Source of the DNA: JAEXNA01 sp050486105
GTDB taxonomy: Bacteria > Vulcanimicrobiota > Xenobia > Xenobiales > JADMJV01
Reading direction: 5' to 3'
Length of the DNA stretch: 35,162 bases
Assembly (NCBI GenBank): GCA_050486105.1
Contig: JBJHCR010000019.1
Span: 1 to 35,162, forward strand
Notes under the pieces: generated by a model
What the model was told of the DNA's origin: nothing
What the model saw: only the letters and a program-made list of their open reading frames with translations
Database searches by the model: none
Shown here: positions 1 through 7,961 of the stretch, piece after piece
How positions within the stretch are numbered: position 1 is the stretch's first letter
Layout: each line of letters starts with the position of its first letter
Made by a program: the position numbers and the translations under genes

Positions 1-105
1 ATTTCATCAATTCTCGGTTACGTACAACCTGGGTACGCGCCCTCGAATTGATTTTCTCAGAATTGCGCCTCTCCATCCCAACCCGCAAACTTAAGCTTGA
101 CAGAG
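1..105 (-). repeat. Intergenic repeat copy A (degenerate)
   Basis: This non-coding stretch at the window edge matches, in reverse complement, the intergenic region near 31.66-31.73 kb. Both carry an AAGCTTAAGTTTGCGGGT block and then, after a diverged spacer, a block reading CCAGGTTGTACGTAAC followed by GAGAA and TGATGAAAT with a few substitutions. A third, more diverged copy lies near 19.62-19.70 kb. No ORF or RNA gene is evident. It may extend beyond the window. Confidence 0.6.
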
Positions 106-107
106 CA

Positions 108-1193
108 CTAGTCCTCAGGGCGAAAGTGTCGGTGGGGAAAGACGTCGATGGGGATGGCGCTCCTGGGGGCCAGGTAGATGTCGGCATCCAGGGGAAAATC
201 GAGACTGCCGAGGTGCTCGAACCTCACCTCTTCGGGGAGGAGTGACTGCAGAGTCTTAAAGGCCTCGCGAGTGGTTTGACCGTGGCATTTGGGAGGAAGT
301 CCGGTGGTTTCGTACTGTTCGGTGTCTCGCTCATCGAGGTACTGGCTAAGGCGTTCGAGCAGACGTTCGTGAGCCAAGGTGTCATAGACGCACAGCAAGT
401 CTGCTGACCGGAATCGCCTCCGGGTGGTATCCTTTAAGCTGTCTTCATAGCGATGTCTCAAGCCCATGTCTAGAAATTCGAGCATCATATAGACCGTAGA
501 TTCCCAGAGTTGTTGGACCTCATCCTCTCCAGGTTCTCGTCCCTCGGAACTCAATTCTGCCTTGATTTGCTCTTTCGTCGGCAAGGTGTGGGCATTGCGC
601 CAGTCGCTCTGGTTGGCGTAGTCTTCCTCAAACAACCTTAGAAACGAGTCGGCATCAGTTGGGATCTTAACCTGAGTGAGTTCGGCACTTTTTCCTTGCA
701 GTTCCTCAAAGATTTCCAAACCAGCTTCGATCGAGGCCTCTTCTATTACGGTCTGCTTGCAGAATGGGGGAGCTTCCATTTTCTTCAAACTTACGTTTGA
801 GGAGACCAGCAATTGCTCTCGAACTCCGTAGCTTAAGGCGATGTCCCACCAGGTGCCGAGTTGAGGGTGGCTGTAGAGAACCGAATAGGACCCATTGGGG
901 TGCAGGTAACCTAGGCAGAACATGCCCGGGATCTCCGCGATCGTGAAGTCAACCAACTTGCGAAACCCCTTGGACTTTAAGAGAGCTGCTTGTCCTTCCC
1001 ATATGGGAGGATCAGGGTATTCGCTCTTGTCCTCGATGGTCTGAGCTGTGATTCGGGCGGGGGGGACTTGAGGGAATTTAAACAGACCTGCGATGAACCG
1101 GCCTAGGGCGAATCGAATCCCCAGAAAGATAGCCCCCAGGCAGAAAAGGCCTCCGCCGAGGCCGCCGAGCAAGAGCAGATTCCAGTCTGGCAT
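108..1193 (-). CDS. Single-pass membrane protein of unknown function
   Basis: A 361-residue protein. Residues about 4-30 form one hydrophobic, glycine-rich membrane segment (LLLLGGLGGGLFCLGAIFLG), and the rest is a soluble, fairly acidic domain with many aromatic residues. I do not recognise the soluble domain. The reading frame stays open back to 1670, but that extension lies antisense to the SDR gene and is biased like a shadow frame. I therefore start at the Met just before the membrane helix. Mets at 1262 and 1313 are alternatives, and none has a convincing Shine-Dalgarno site. The gene diverges from the SDR gene across about 130 bp that must hold both promoters. It looks like an anchored protein facing one side of the membrane, but the side cannot be read from sequence. 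Confidence 0.7.
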   Translation of the reverse strand: MPDWNLLLLGGLGGGLFCLGAIFLGIRFALGRFIAGLFKFPQVPPARITAQTIEDKSEYPDPPIWEGQAALLKSKGFRKLVDFTIAEIPGMFCLGYLHPNGSYSVLYSHPQLGTWWDIALSYGVREQLLVSSNVSLKKMEAPPFCKQTVIEEASIEAGLEIFEELQGKSAELTQVKIPTDADSFLRLFEEDYANQSDWRNAHTLPTKEQIKAELSSEGREPGEDEVQQLWESTVYMMLEFLDMGLRHRYEDSLKDTTRRRFRSADLLCVYDTLAHERLLERLSQYLDERDTEQYETTGLPPKCHGQTTREAFKTLQSLLPEEVRFEHLGSLDFPLDADIYLAPRSAIPIDVFPHRHFRPED

Positions 1194-1326
1194 GGGCGGC
1201 GATTCGAGGCTTGGTCCATCTTCCCTTGAGCCGGTGAGAATCTCAACAAAGGTTCGGGTCATCCGGGCAGAGAACGAATCTCCCCAGCCAGGCAAGAAAT
1301 CTAAAAGGGCCATGAGGAGACAGACC

Positions 1327-2166
1327 ATGTTCAGGAATGATCTACTTTCCGGTAAGCGAATCCTAGTCACCGGAGGAGGCACGGGTTTAGGCTTGGCCAT
1401 GGCCCAACGGTTCGCAGATCTCGGGGCCAACCTTGTTCTCCTAGGGCGCAGATTAGAGAAGCTGGAGCAGGCCAAGGAGTCTTTTGGTGGCTCGGGTGGG
1501 CCAACCCAGTGCGTCTCTTGCGATATTCGTGATCCTGAAGCGGTAGAGCGAGCCTTAGATGACATCTGGGAAAAGGGTCCTCTCGATGTGCTGGTCAACA
1601 ACGCGGCCGGAAACTTCGCAGCTCCGTCTGAGAGCCTGTCGCATCGGGCGGTCGATGCGGTGCTCGGCACTGTGCTTCACGGAACCACTTACATCACTCT
1701 GGGATGCGGCAAGCGATGGCTCAAGGAGGGCCGACCGGCTAACGTACTATCCATCGTCACCACTTACGCTACCACCGGTTCGGGATGGGTGCTGCCATCG
1801 GCTATGGGTAAGGCCGGGGTCTTGGCCATGACCCGAAGTCTAGCGGTTGAATGGGGCGGTCGAGGAATACGACTCAACGCCATCGCTCCTGGTCCTTTTC
1901 CCACCGAAGGAGCCACGGAGCGTTTGGCGCCGGACCCGAAACTGGTTGAGGTGATGAGAGGACAAAACCCCTTGAAGCGTTTTGGAAATCCCCAGGAGTT
2001 GTCCAATCTGGCGGCTTTTATGGTTGCCGATGAGGTCGGTTATCTCAACGGTGAAGTGGTGACTTTGGATGCCGGGGAATGGCTGCAAGGCGCTGGTCAG
2101 TTCAATTTTCTCCGTCATTTGTCGGCCCAGGATTGGCAGCGAGCAGCTACCAAGCACAAGGGCTAG
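1327..2166 (+). CDS. fadH: 2,4-dienoyl-CoA reductase-type SDR oxidoreductase
   Basis: A 279-residue short-chain dehydrogenase/reductase. The NAD(P)-binding motif TGGGTGLG is at residues 15-22 and NNAAGNF at 91-97. Where classical SDRs have YxxxK, this protein has SAMGK (Lys about 162). Loss of that Tyr, the NNAAGNF motif, the PLKRFGNPQELSNLAAF segment and the tail containing GQFNFL are all typical of the DECR/FadH subfamily. That subfamily reduces 2,4-dienoyl-CoA with NADPH so unsaturated fatty acids can enter beta-oxidation. Start chosen for AGGAG at 1313-1317, nine bases upstream; an in-frame ATG at 1312 is less well placed. It is monocistronic, and its stop overlaps the convergent phosphorylase stop in the tetramer CTAG. 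No other beta-oxidation gene is nearby. A related enoyl-CoA-metabolising SDR remains possible. Confidence 0.88.
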   Translation: MFRNDLLSGKRILVTGGGTGLGLAMAQRFADLGANLVLLGRRLEKLEQAKESFGGSGGPTQCVSCDIRDPEAVERALDDIWEKGPLDVLVNNAAGNFAAPSESLSHRAVDAVLGTVLHGTTYITLGCGKRWLKEGRPANVLSIVTTYATTGSGWVLPSAMGKAGVLAMTRSLAVEWGGRGIRLNAIAPGPFPTEGATERLAPDPKLVEVMRGQNPLKRFGNPQELSNLAAFMVADEVGYLNGEVVTLDAGEWLQGAGQFNFLRHLSAQDWQRAATKHKG

Positions 2167-3299
2167 TCGCCGGTTTCGGCAAGGTGCTCAAGCAGCGAGA
2201 AAGCAAGCTCTACGGCTCGTTGGTGGTGGGCCGTTTCCGAGGTCCAGTTCCGAAAGTCCCATTCGTCTCCACTGAGATCGTCTCCACAGCAGAGTAGGGG
2301 AACTAAAGGTACTCCTCGGAACTGGGCCACGGCAAGGAGCGCCGAGGTTTCCATGTCCACGATCTCCGCTCCCTGGAGTCGGCGATTGGCGATTCGACTC
2401 CGGGTTTCTCGGTAGAGGGCGTCGGTGCTCCAAACGGTGGCAGTTTGAACTCCGCAGTTCGCGGCCGAAAAGTAGTCGTTGGCCCGGTCTATCAGTTCAG
2501 ATTCTAGCCGAAGGTCCTGAGTGGCTGCGAGATAATGATGGGAGAGACCCTCGTCTCGGAGGGCCCGAGTCACCAAGAGAATTTGGCCAAGATTTAAGCC
2601 CGGAGCCAGGGCTCCCGCCCCGCCACAGAGGACAAAGCGTCGACAGCCTAGGGCGATGAGTTCTTCCAGACACACCGCTGCTGCCGGGCCTCCGAATCCT
2701 GGTTGACAGACGGCGACCTCTCTTGACTCGGTCCGGACAACGGTGACCGCTTCCGGTCCCACACCACTGCCTGGGCGATTTTCGATTCGGCTGGGAAAAC
2801 GTCCCAGCAAGACATCCCATGCCCAGGGAAAGTAACAAAGCAGGCAGTTTTCAGGGAGTTTCTGGTGTTCGGTGAAGCGATGCTTGGGATCGATCAATCC
2901 TACCTCAGAGGTTGGAGCGAGAGATAATGGGGAGTCCCAGGGTCCAGGATAAGAAAACGAACCTTGACTGTCTCTGCTGAGCTTGAAAACACCCAACCAT
3001 GCTTGGCCTGGAATCGGCCCATAGAGGTGAGGGTAGAGGTCTCCGTGTCCATAGAGGTCCTCCCAACGAAAATCGTTTTTGAAGTGCCGCGGGTCGAGCA
3101 TCAGCACCAGCAGGTCTTGCTGCTCGGAAAACCAGCGCTCGGCGGTGGGCAGCAGTTGAGACTGAGTGCAGAGATGAACAAAACCTTCAGAACTTAGGCT
3201 CTGTGGTCGCAACTCAGTTCCCCAGGTGAGGTGAGCCGTTGCCGGCAGCAGATGAAAGAGGGGGCTGAAAGCTCTAGGACTCTTCGGAGTCGCCGTCAT
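2163..3299 (-). CDS. DUF952-nucleoside phosphorylase fusion protein
   Basis: A 378-residue two-domain protein. Residues about 10-112 match DUF952: HLTW near the start, EGFVHLCTQSQ, LVLMLD and the signature DLYPHLYGPI. Residues about 170-375 are a PNP/UDP-phosphorylase-family domain, with LCGGAGAL (phosphate and base pocket region), EGLSHHYL, STDALYRET and EIVDMETSAL, whose Met-Glu contacts ribose in the family. The known reaction is phosphorolysis or hydrolysis of a nucleoside N-glycosidic bond; the substrate cannot be read here. It is the last gene of the pepF-helicase operon and its start overlaps the helicase end by 26 bp, which suggests coupling. The open frame upstream of 3299 is a shadow of the helicase. 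The domain pairing is unusual and is treated as a finding. Confidence 0.85.
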   Translation of the reverse strand: MTATPKSPRAFSPLFHLLPATAHLTWGTELRPQSLSSEGFVHLCTQSQLLPTAERWFSEQQDLLVLMLDPRHFKNDFRWEDLYGHGDLYPHLYGPIPGQAWLGVFKLSRDSQGSFSYPGPWDSPLSLAPTSEVGLIDPKHRFTEHQKLPENCLLCYFPWAWDVLLGRFPSRIENRPGSGVGPEAVTVVRTESREVAVCQPGFGGPAAAVCLEELIALGCRRFVLCGGAGALAPGLNLGQILLVTRALRDEGLSHHYLAATQDLRLESELIDRANDYFSAANCGVQTATVWSTDALYRETRSRIANRRLQGAEIVDMETSALLAVAQFRGVPLVPLLCCGDDLSGDEWDFRNWTSETAHHQRAVELAFSLLEHLAETGD

Positions 3300-6200
3300 C
3301 GCTGTCGTCGTCTTTTTCGCTCTTCTGCAATGGGAGAAGGTTGCGCCAGCCTGAGAGTCTCTTCCCGGTTCCCCCGGCTCCCAGTCGACCTTTGGTCCTG
3401 AGCCTGCTCTTGGGTTTTTGCTCTTTGGAATTGTCCTCAGCCGAGTCCTCATGGTCTTCGGCTTCCTCGTTCTCCTCGCCCTCCTTATTGGGGGACAAGG
3501 ACCGAATCTTCTTGATCCGTTTCTCCAACCGGGCCGCAATACTAGAAGCTTTCTTGGGACCAGAGCGACCCAAGAGAGCCGTGGCTGCAGCGCTTGGTTC
3601 GGGAGTGGAATCCTCGGTAAGTTGCTCGCTCTCCTCGCTACCGTACCATTCTCCAAGAATTTCGTTGGCTCGGTCCAAGATTCGTTGGAGCAATTCGTTT
3701 CCGTGTTCCACGGCGTCGTCCAAACCCAACTTTTCGGGAGGCTCGAGTTCGAGTTCCTCCAGACGCTCCAGGACCCAGTCCACCGTCTTGTCGGGGTCAA
3801 GATAATAGTTTGATGCTCGGGCTCTCAAGAATTTCCATCCTAGGCGCTCGAGGACGGCCTCTCGCTCCAGGGAGCGGGCTAAACGTTCTGGAGGATGCTC
3901 GTTGGCTCCGTCACAGGTGATGGCGACACGGCCTCCTTTGCCTTCCACCACTAGGTCCAAATGGTAGTTGCCCACCTCTTGGTCCACCAGAACCTTGTAT
4001 CCAGCCTTCTCCAGACCTCGACGGATGCGGAACTGATACCGAAACTCGGGGTCGTCCTGCTGTATGGAACGCTCTTCGACCACGTGCTCTTCCAAGTCTT
4101 TGATGGTCTTGATGGGGTCTTCGGCGTGCTCGAGCAATCGCAGTCGGAGATCGCCCTCCTTGAGTTGAGTTGCCGGATCTAGGGAGTGCACCACCCACAT
4201 TTGGTCTCGAGCACGGCTGGCAGCCACGTTGAACCTCTTAACGAAGGCCTCCTGAGTTCGCAATGGAAGCTGCTCTCCTTCGGGGCAATCTTCCACCAGG
4301 GACAAGAAGATCACATCTCTTTCGTCGCCCTGGAACTGAGCAGCATTTCCACAGACAATGCGCCGCTCTTGATATTCGGGCAGAGGCATGTTCTTCATTA
4401 AGACTTTGTCTACGGCTAGGGCTTGCTCTTCACCAACCATGGAGATGACCCCGAAGGTCGCTTCTTCGTACTCCGGTTGCTCGGCGCAACTCAGGATCAA
4501 GGCGGCGATCATCTCGGCCTCTTTTTGGTTGACCTTCTTGTTGGAGACTCCATTGTCCACCCTGACCACCGCCGTGGGCGGCTTGATCAAAAGCCGAGAG
4601 GACTCTCTCAAGGGTTGAATTTCTCCTTGATAACACAAAGCATTACTGAAGGCGATGATTTCGTCCACACAACGAAAATGCTCCAACAGGCGGATCGAAC
4701 CAGAAAAACTTTGGCGCGCCAAATCGTAGACCGAAGTGCGCCCGTCATAGAGTTCTTTATTGGGGATGTCGGTGAGGAACTCTTCGATGAGAGTCTCCAC
4801 GGCTTGAAAAGACAGACCCACGGCGTCGGGAGAGACCTGTTCGTGGTCTCCCACCACCAGAGTTTCACGACCCAGGGCAAAGGCTAACAGACCGGTGATC
4901 TCGCACTGACTGGCCTCGTCCAGGATGACCACGTCGAACATAGACTCGCCGGGATGATAGCTCTCGGCCAGTCGGGTCAGCGGCATGATCCAGACGGGAA
5001 CGGCGTCTCGGCATTCTCCGAGCTTCTCGCGAGCCATGGCTTTCAGGCGAGGGGCCCGTTTGCCGCGACCCGAACCAATCTTGCGCATGAGGTCTAGCCA
5101 GCCTACGAGAGCTTGCTGTTGCTTTACTCCCGTCCTCCTTAGTTGGCTGGCCCAAGTTCTGTTCTCCACATAATTGGCGGTGCAGGCTCGGAGTTGGCTG
5201 CGAAGGCGGTTGGTCTCGTGCTGGAGTTTGTCGAAGTCGACTCTTTGGCGACGCTCGAGTTCTTGGGACCACTGACTCAGGTTCCAGGCGTCAACTACGG
5301 AGCCAGGAGGCTCGCTTCCATTGTGGGGTGAGCGGTGATTGCGGATTTCTTTGGCCCACTCTGGAGCGACTTTCTCCAGGCGCTCCAATAAGCTGTTTCG
5401 CTTTTTGACAGGCTCGGCTAGGGCATACAACTGGGAGAGCCAGTTGAAAGCCCGCGAGTAATCTTCTACAGCTCTATTGGCCGTAGCCTGCCGCAAGCGC
5501 TCAATGATGCCACCGGTGTCGGTTTCTTGTCCGGTTCCAAAGTTTGCCAGATAGCGTTCCTGAGCGGATAGGCGCTCATTGATGCGCTCGAGCTCTAGCC
5601 TTTGACGGCGGGCTTTCACGGACTTCTGGAGAGGCTCTTCCAGGGCTTTTCGAATTCGAGTGAACTCGCCATAGAGGGAAGGATCCGAAGGCTGTTTGTC
5701 CAGCAGCACGTCCCAGTTGAGTCCAGCTTCGCTGGTTGCTAGCAGAAGCTCCTGATAGGAGGTCTCATTCCAGGCCAGGGCATCGCGCATGGGCTGAACA
5801 TAGCGCAAAGCAATGTTTTCTGGCTGCTCTCCCATGGCCGAAAATTTTTCCGCCCCTCTGGGCTCCATCTGCTTTTCCCAGCGGACTCTCAGGGTCTCTC
5901 TCAGGTTTTTGATTTCCAAGACCGATAGGATGGCTTCAATGTCTTCTGCCGACTGGGGAACCTTGCCGTTCACTTCGGTGCCGTAGATAAAGGTTTTCCA
6001 GTTCGGGTATCTGAGGAAGGTCAGCATGTTGATGTTCTTCTCAGCCTTGAGGTGGGCCAGAATTTCTTGACCTACCAACGTCAGGTGTTGCAACGGCAAG
6101 TCCAGGTTGACCGCTGCACCGGTTTCCAAGATATGGGCTTGGTGCCGAGCTATTTCGGCTGATGTCAGTTCGAGGAAATCGACCAACTGATCCCAAGGGT

Positions 6201-7923
6201 CACGGTGGCTGCCTCCTAGGCGGCCGACCCTCTTGCATTCGAGGGCCCATTCACGGCTCTCATCAGCGATGGTTGCGGCTATGCGTTCGGTCGCTTCTAG
6301 CAAGCGGTCGAGTTCCTCGTCGGTCTGATCGGTTCGGGTCCAGAGATCTCCTACTCGGTCGAGGCTCGCATCGACCAGGTCTTGGGCCTTACTGACCAAG
6401 GTTCGGAAGGTGCCTTCGGTCTGGAGTTCGCTCAACTCCGGCAGAGGACGGCTGAGATCTTCCTCCAGGTCTTGAGGGATCTCTGTGTTCAAGGCGTAGA
6501 GGGACGAGAATTCTTCGGGAGTCAATGGTAGGGCGGCACCGGGAACGACGGTGCCTGGAATCCATTGGTGATCCTTTCCCGACTTTGCAATCCATTTGGC
6601 GGCTCGAGCAGGATGGGTCGCCTCGCTTCCCACCTGGATCGGAACAAACTCCCCCTTGCGGGCCTCGATGAGCTCTTTCTGGGTAGTCTGCAACTTTTCT
6701 TGAAGCTCCCGGCGTCGATCTTGGTAGGTGTTAGCCAAGTTTTCTAATTCATCGGCGTCGCTGGTGGTGAATCGAGCCACGATTCCTTTCACCGCCGCCT
6801 CTAATTGCTTGCGACTCTCCTGCTCTTGCTCCAGGACGGAGACACAGAGAGGACGGAGTTCCGGGATCACCATGTCGCGGACCACTCTCAAAGCTTTGGT
6901 GGCGTGGGAGGTCACCAGAACACTCTTGCCTTGGGCCAAAAGATGTCCGATAAGGTTGGCTATGGTGTGAGTCTTGCCGGTCCCCGGAGGGCCCTGTACC
7001 AGGACTGATGATGATTCTTGCAGTCGCTTGGCTACTCGCTCTTGTTCCGGGTTGCTGGGCATGGTCATCAGCAGGTCAAAAGAGTCTTCGGGAACCTCTC
7101 GATTGGGCACATCGAGGCCAACAACTCGCAATAAGGCCGGAGGAAATACTTCAAGTTTGGGGATCGCTTCAATATAGGCCTCGATGGCTTGGGCAAATCC
7201 CAGGTTTCGATTCCCCAAATAGATGATGGGATCGCGCAAGAGTTTGAGGGCCTTTGAAGCCCTCTCGTTCCCTTTGGGTTCTTCCACAAAGGACCCGTTC
7301 GGGAACAGCTTGTCCACCAACCTTTCAAAGAAACTTGACGTCTCTTTTCCTCCAAGAGGATGGCAGGCCGAGGTCGCCAGTTCACTACGGGCCCAGGAGA
7401 TCTCGGCTTCTTCAACTCCACAGTAGCGCAAGAGTGGGGTATAGACGAACGGCTCCCTGTCTGTTTCACGCACCACGAACTCCGGGACCTCGGCATCGAA
7501 CTCTAGGGTCAGATTGACCAGGAAGAGGGGATGTTGAACCTGCCCGTTAGGCCCAGTGAAAAGGAGCTGCCCATCCCCCAGCATGAGTTCAACCTTTTCC
7601 GATTCGCGCTCGATGGTAGACCAAAGTTCCAGAAACTTTTCGAAAAGGGCATGGCCTTCCGGATCTTCTTCCTCGGCCTTCGGGCGGCGGACTTTGAGTA
7701 TGAAATCGTCGCCCAGAATCTCTCCATCTTCGGTGGGCGGTAGGATTTGCCCGCGATCGACACTCTTGAGGTCGGTAGGGATTTCGGACCACAGCAGCTT
7801 CCATGGATATCCGGAAATTTGCACCTTTGGGGGGGTCTTCAGCTTCTGGAGCTCAAGAAGATAACGGAAGAGTCTTTCGATCTTGAGTCGTGCGGTGTCC
7901 AGCTGTTCGGGGGCAAGATTCAT
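3274..7923 (-). CDS. SF1 DNA/RNA helicase with C-terminal nuclease-like domain
   Basis: A 1549-residue protein. After a beta-rich N-terminal region comes a superfamily 1 (UPF1/DNA2-like, COG1112) motor. Walker A GPPGTGKTHTIANL is at about 310, followed by a long coiled-coil-rich insertion. Walker B VVILDEASQ is at about 998, VVGDHEQVSP just after it, LLEHFRC at about 1081, QFQGDERDVIFLSL at about 1215 and NVAASRARDQMWVV at about 1232. Residues about 1290-1385 resemble the REase_MTES_1575/Vsr-like fold (HLDLVV, then TCDGANEH, then LGWKFLRARASNYYLDP). The last 150 residues are charged, low-complexity Lys/Glu/Ser. Start at 7923 gives a 38-bp gap after pepF; the open frame further upstream would overlap pepF. 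Such helicase-nucleases act on nucleic acid and several relatives are antiphage proteins, but that role is inference here. Confidence 0.9.
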   Translation of the reverse strand: MNLAPEQLDTARLKIERLFRYLLELQKLKTPPKVQISGYPWKLLWSEIPTDLKSVDRGQILPPTEDGEILGDDFILKVRRPKAEEEDPEGHALFEKFLELWSTIERESEKVELMLGDGQLLFTGPNGQVQHPLFLVNLTLEFDAEVPEFVVRETDREPFVYTPLLRYCGVEEAEISWARSELATSACHPLGGKETSSFFERLVDKLFPNGSFVEEPKGNERASKALKLLRDPIIYLGNRNLGFAQAIEAYIEAIPKLEVFPPALLRVVGLDVPNREVPEDSFDLLMTMPSNPEQERVAKRLQESSSVLVQGPPGTGKTHTIANLIGHLLAQGKSVLVTSHATKALRVVRDMVIPELRPLCVSVLEQEQESRKQLEAAVKGIVARFTTSDADELENLANTYQDRRRELQEKLQTTQKELIEARKGEFVPIQVGSEATHPARAAKWIAKSGKDHQWIPGTVVPGAALPLTPEEFSSLYALNTEIPQDLEEDLSRPLPELSELQTEGTFRTLVSKAQDLVDASLDRVGDLWTRTDQTDEELDRLLEATERIAATIADESREWALECKRVGRLGGSHRDPWDQLVDFLELTSAEIARHQAHILETGAAVNLDLPLQHLTLVGQEILAHLKAEKNINMLTFLRYPNWKTFIYGTEVNGKVPQSAEDIEAILSVLEIKNLRETLRVRWEKQMEPRGAEKFSAMGEQPENIALRYVQPMRDALAWNETSYQELLLATSEAGLNWDVLLDKQPSDPSLYGEFTRIRKALEEPLQKSVKARRQRLELERINERLSAQERYLANFGTGQETDTGGIIERLRQATANRAVEDYSRAFNWLSQLYALAEPVKKRNSLLERLEKVAPEWAKEIRNHRSPHNGSEPPGSVVDAWNLSQWSQELERRQRVDFDKLQHETNRLRSQLRACTANYVENRTWASQLRRTGVKQQQALVGWLDLMRKIGSGRGKRAPRLKAMAREKLGECRDAVPVWIMPLTRLAESYHPGESMFDVVILDEASQCEITGLLAFALGRETLVVGDHEQVSPDAVGLSFQAVETLIEEFLTDIPNKELYDGRTSVYDLARQSFSGSIRLLEHFRCVDEIIAFSNALCYQGEIQPLRESSRLLIKPPTAVVRVDNGVSNKKVNQKEAEMIAALILSCAEQPEYEEATFGVISMVGEEQALAVDKVLMKNMPLPEYQERRIVCGNAAQFQGDERDVIFLSLVEDCPEGEQLPLRTQEAFVKRFNVAASRARDQMWVVHSLDPATQLKEGDLRLRLLEHAEDPIKTIKDLEEHVVEERSIQQDDPEFRYQFRIRRGLEKAGYKVLVDQEVGNYHLDLVVEGKGGRVAITCDGANEHPPERLARSLEREAVLERLGWKFLRARASNYYLDPDKTVDWVLERLEELELEPPEKLGLDDAVEHGNELLQRILDRANEILGEWYGSEESEQLTEDSTPEPSAAATALLGRSGPKKASSIAARLEKRIKKIRSLSPNKEGEENEEAEDHEDSAEDNSKEQKPKSRLRTKGRLGAGGTGKRLSGWRNLLPLQKSEKDDDSDDGDSEES

Positions 7924-7961
7924 AAGTTTGACGGCCTTCTTCTCTGTTCGATCGAACCCTG

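Noticed and set aside
1312..1326. Earlier in-frame ATG for the SDR
   Set aside because: The AGGAG site lies inside these codons and is ideally placed for ATG 1327.
1194..1670. N-terminal extension of the 108-1193 gene, antisense to the SDR
   Set aside because: It overlaps a well-supported SDR coding region on the other strand and has the Arg/Ser/Pro bias of a shadow frame.
3300..3800. N-terminal extension of the DUF952-phosphorylase ORF
   Set aside because: It lies wholly within the helicase gene in another frame and has shadow composition; the DUF952 domain begins right after ATG 3299.
3274..7923. Naming the helicase as a specific known antiphage system
   Set aside because: The motor and nuclease-like domain fit several families; domain order and key residues were not checked by search, so only a general call is made.
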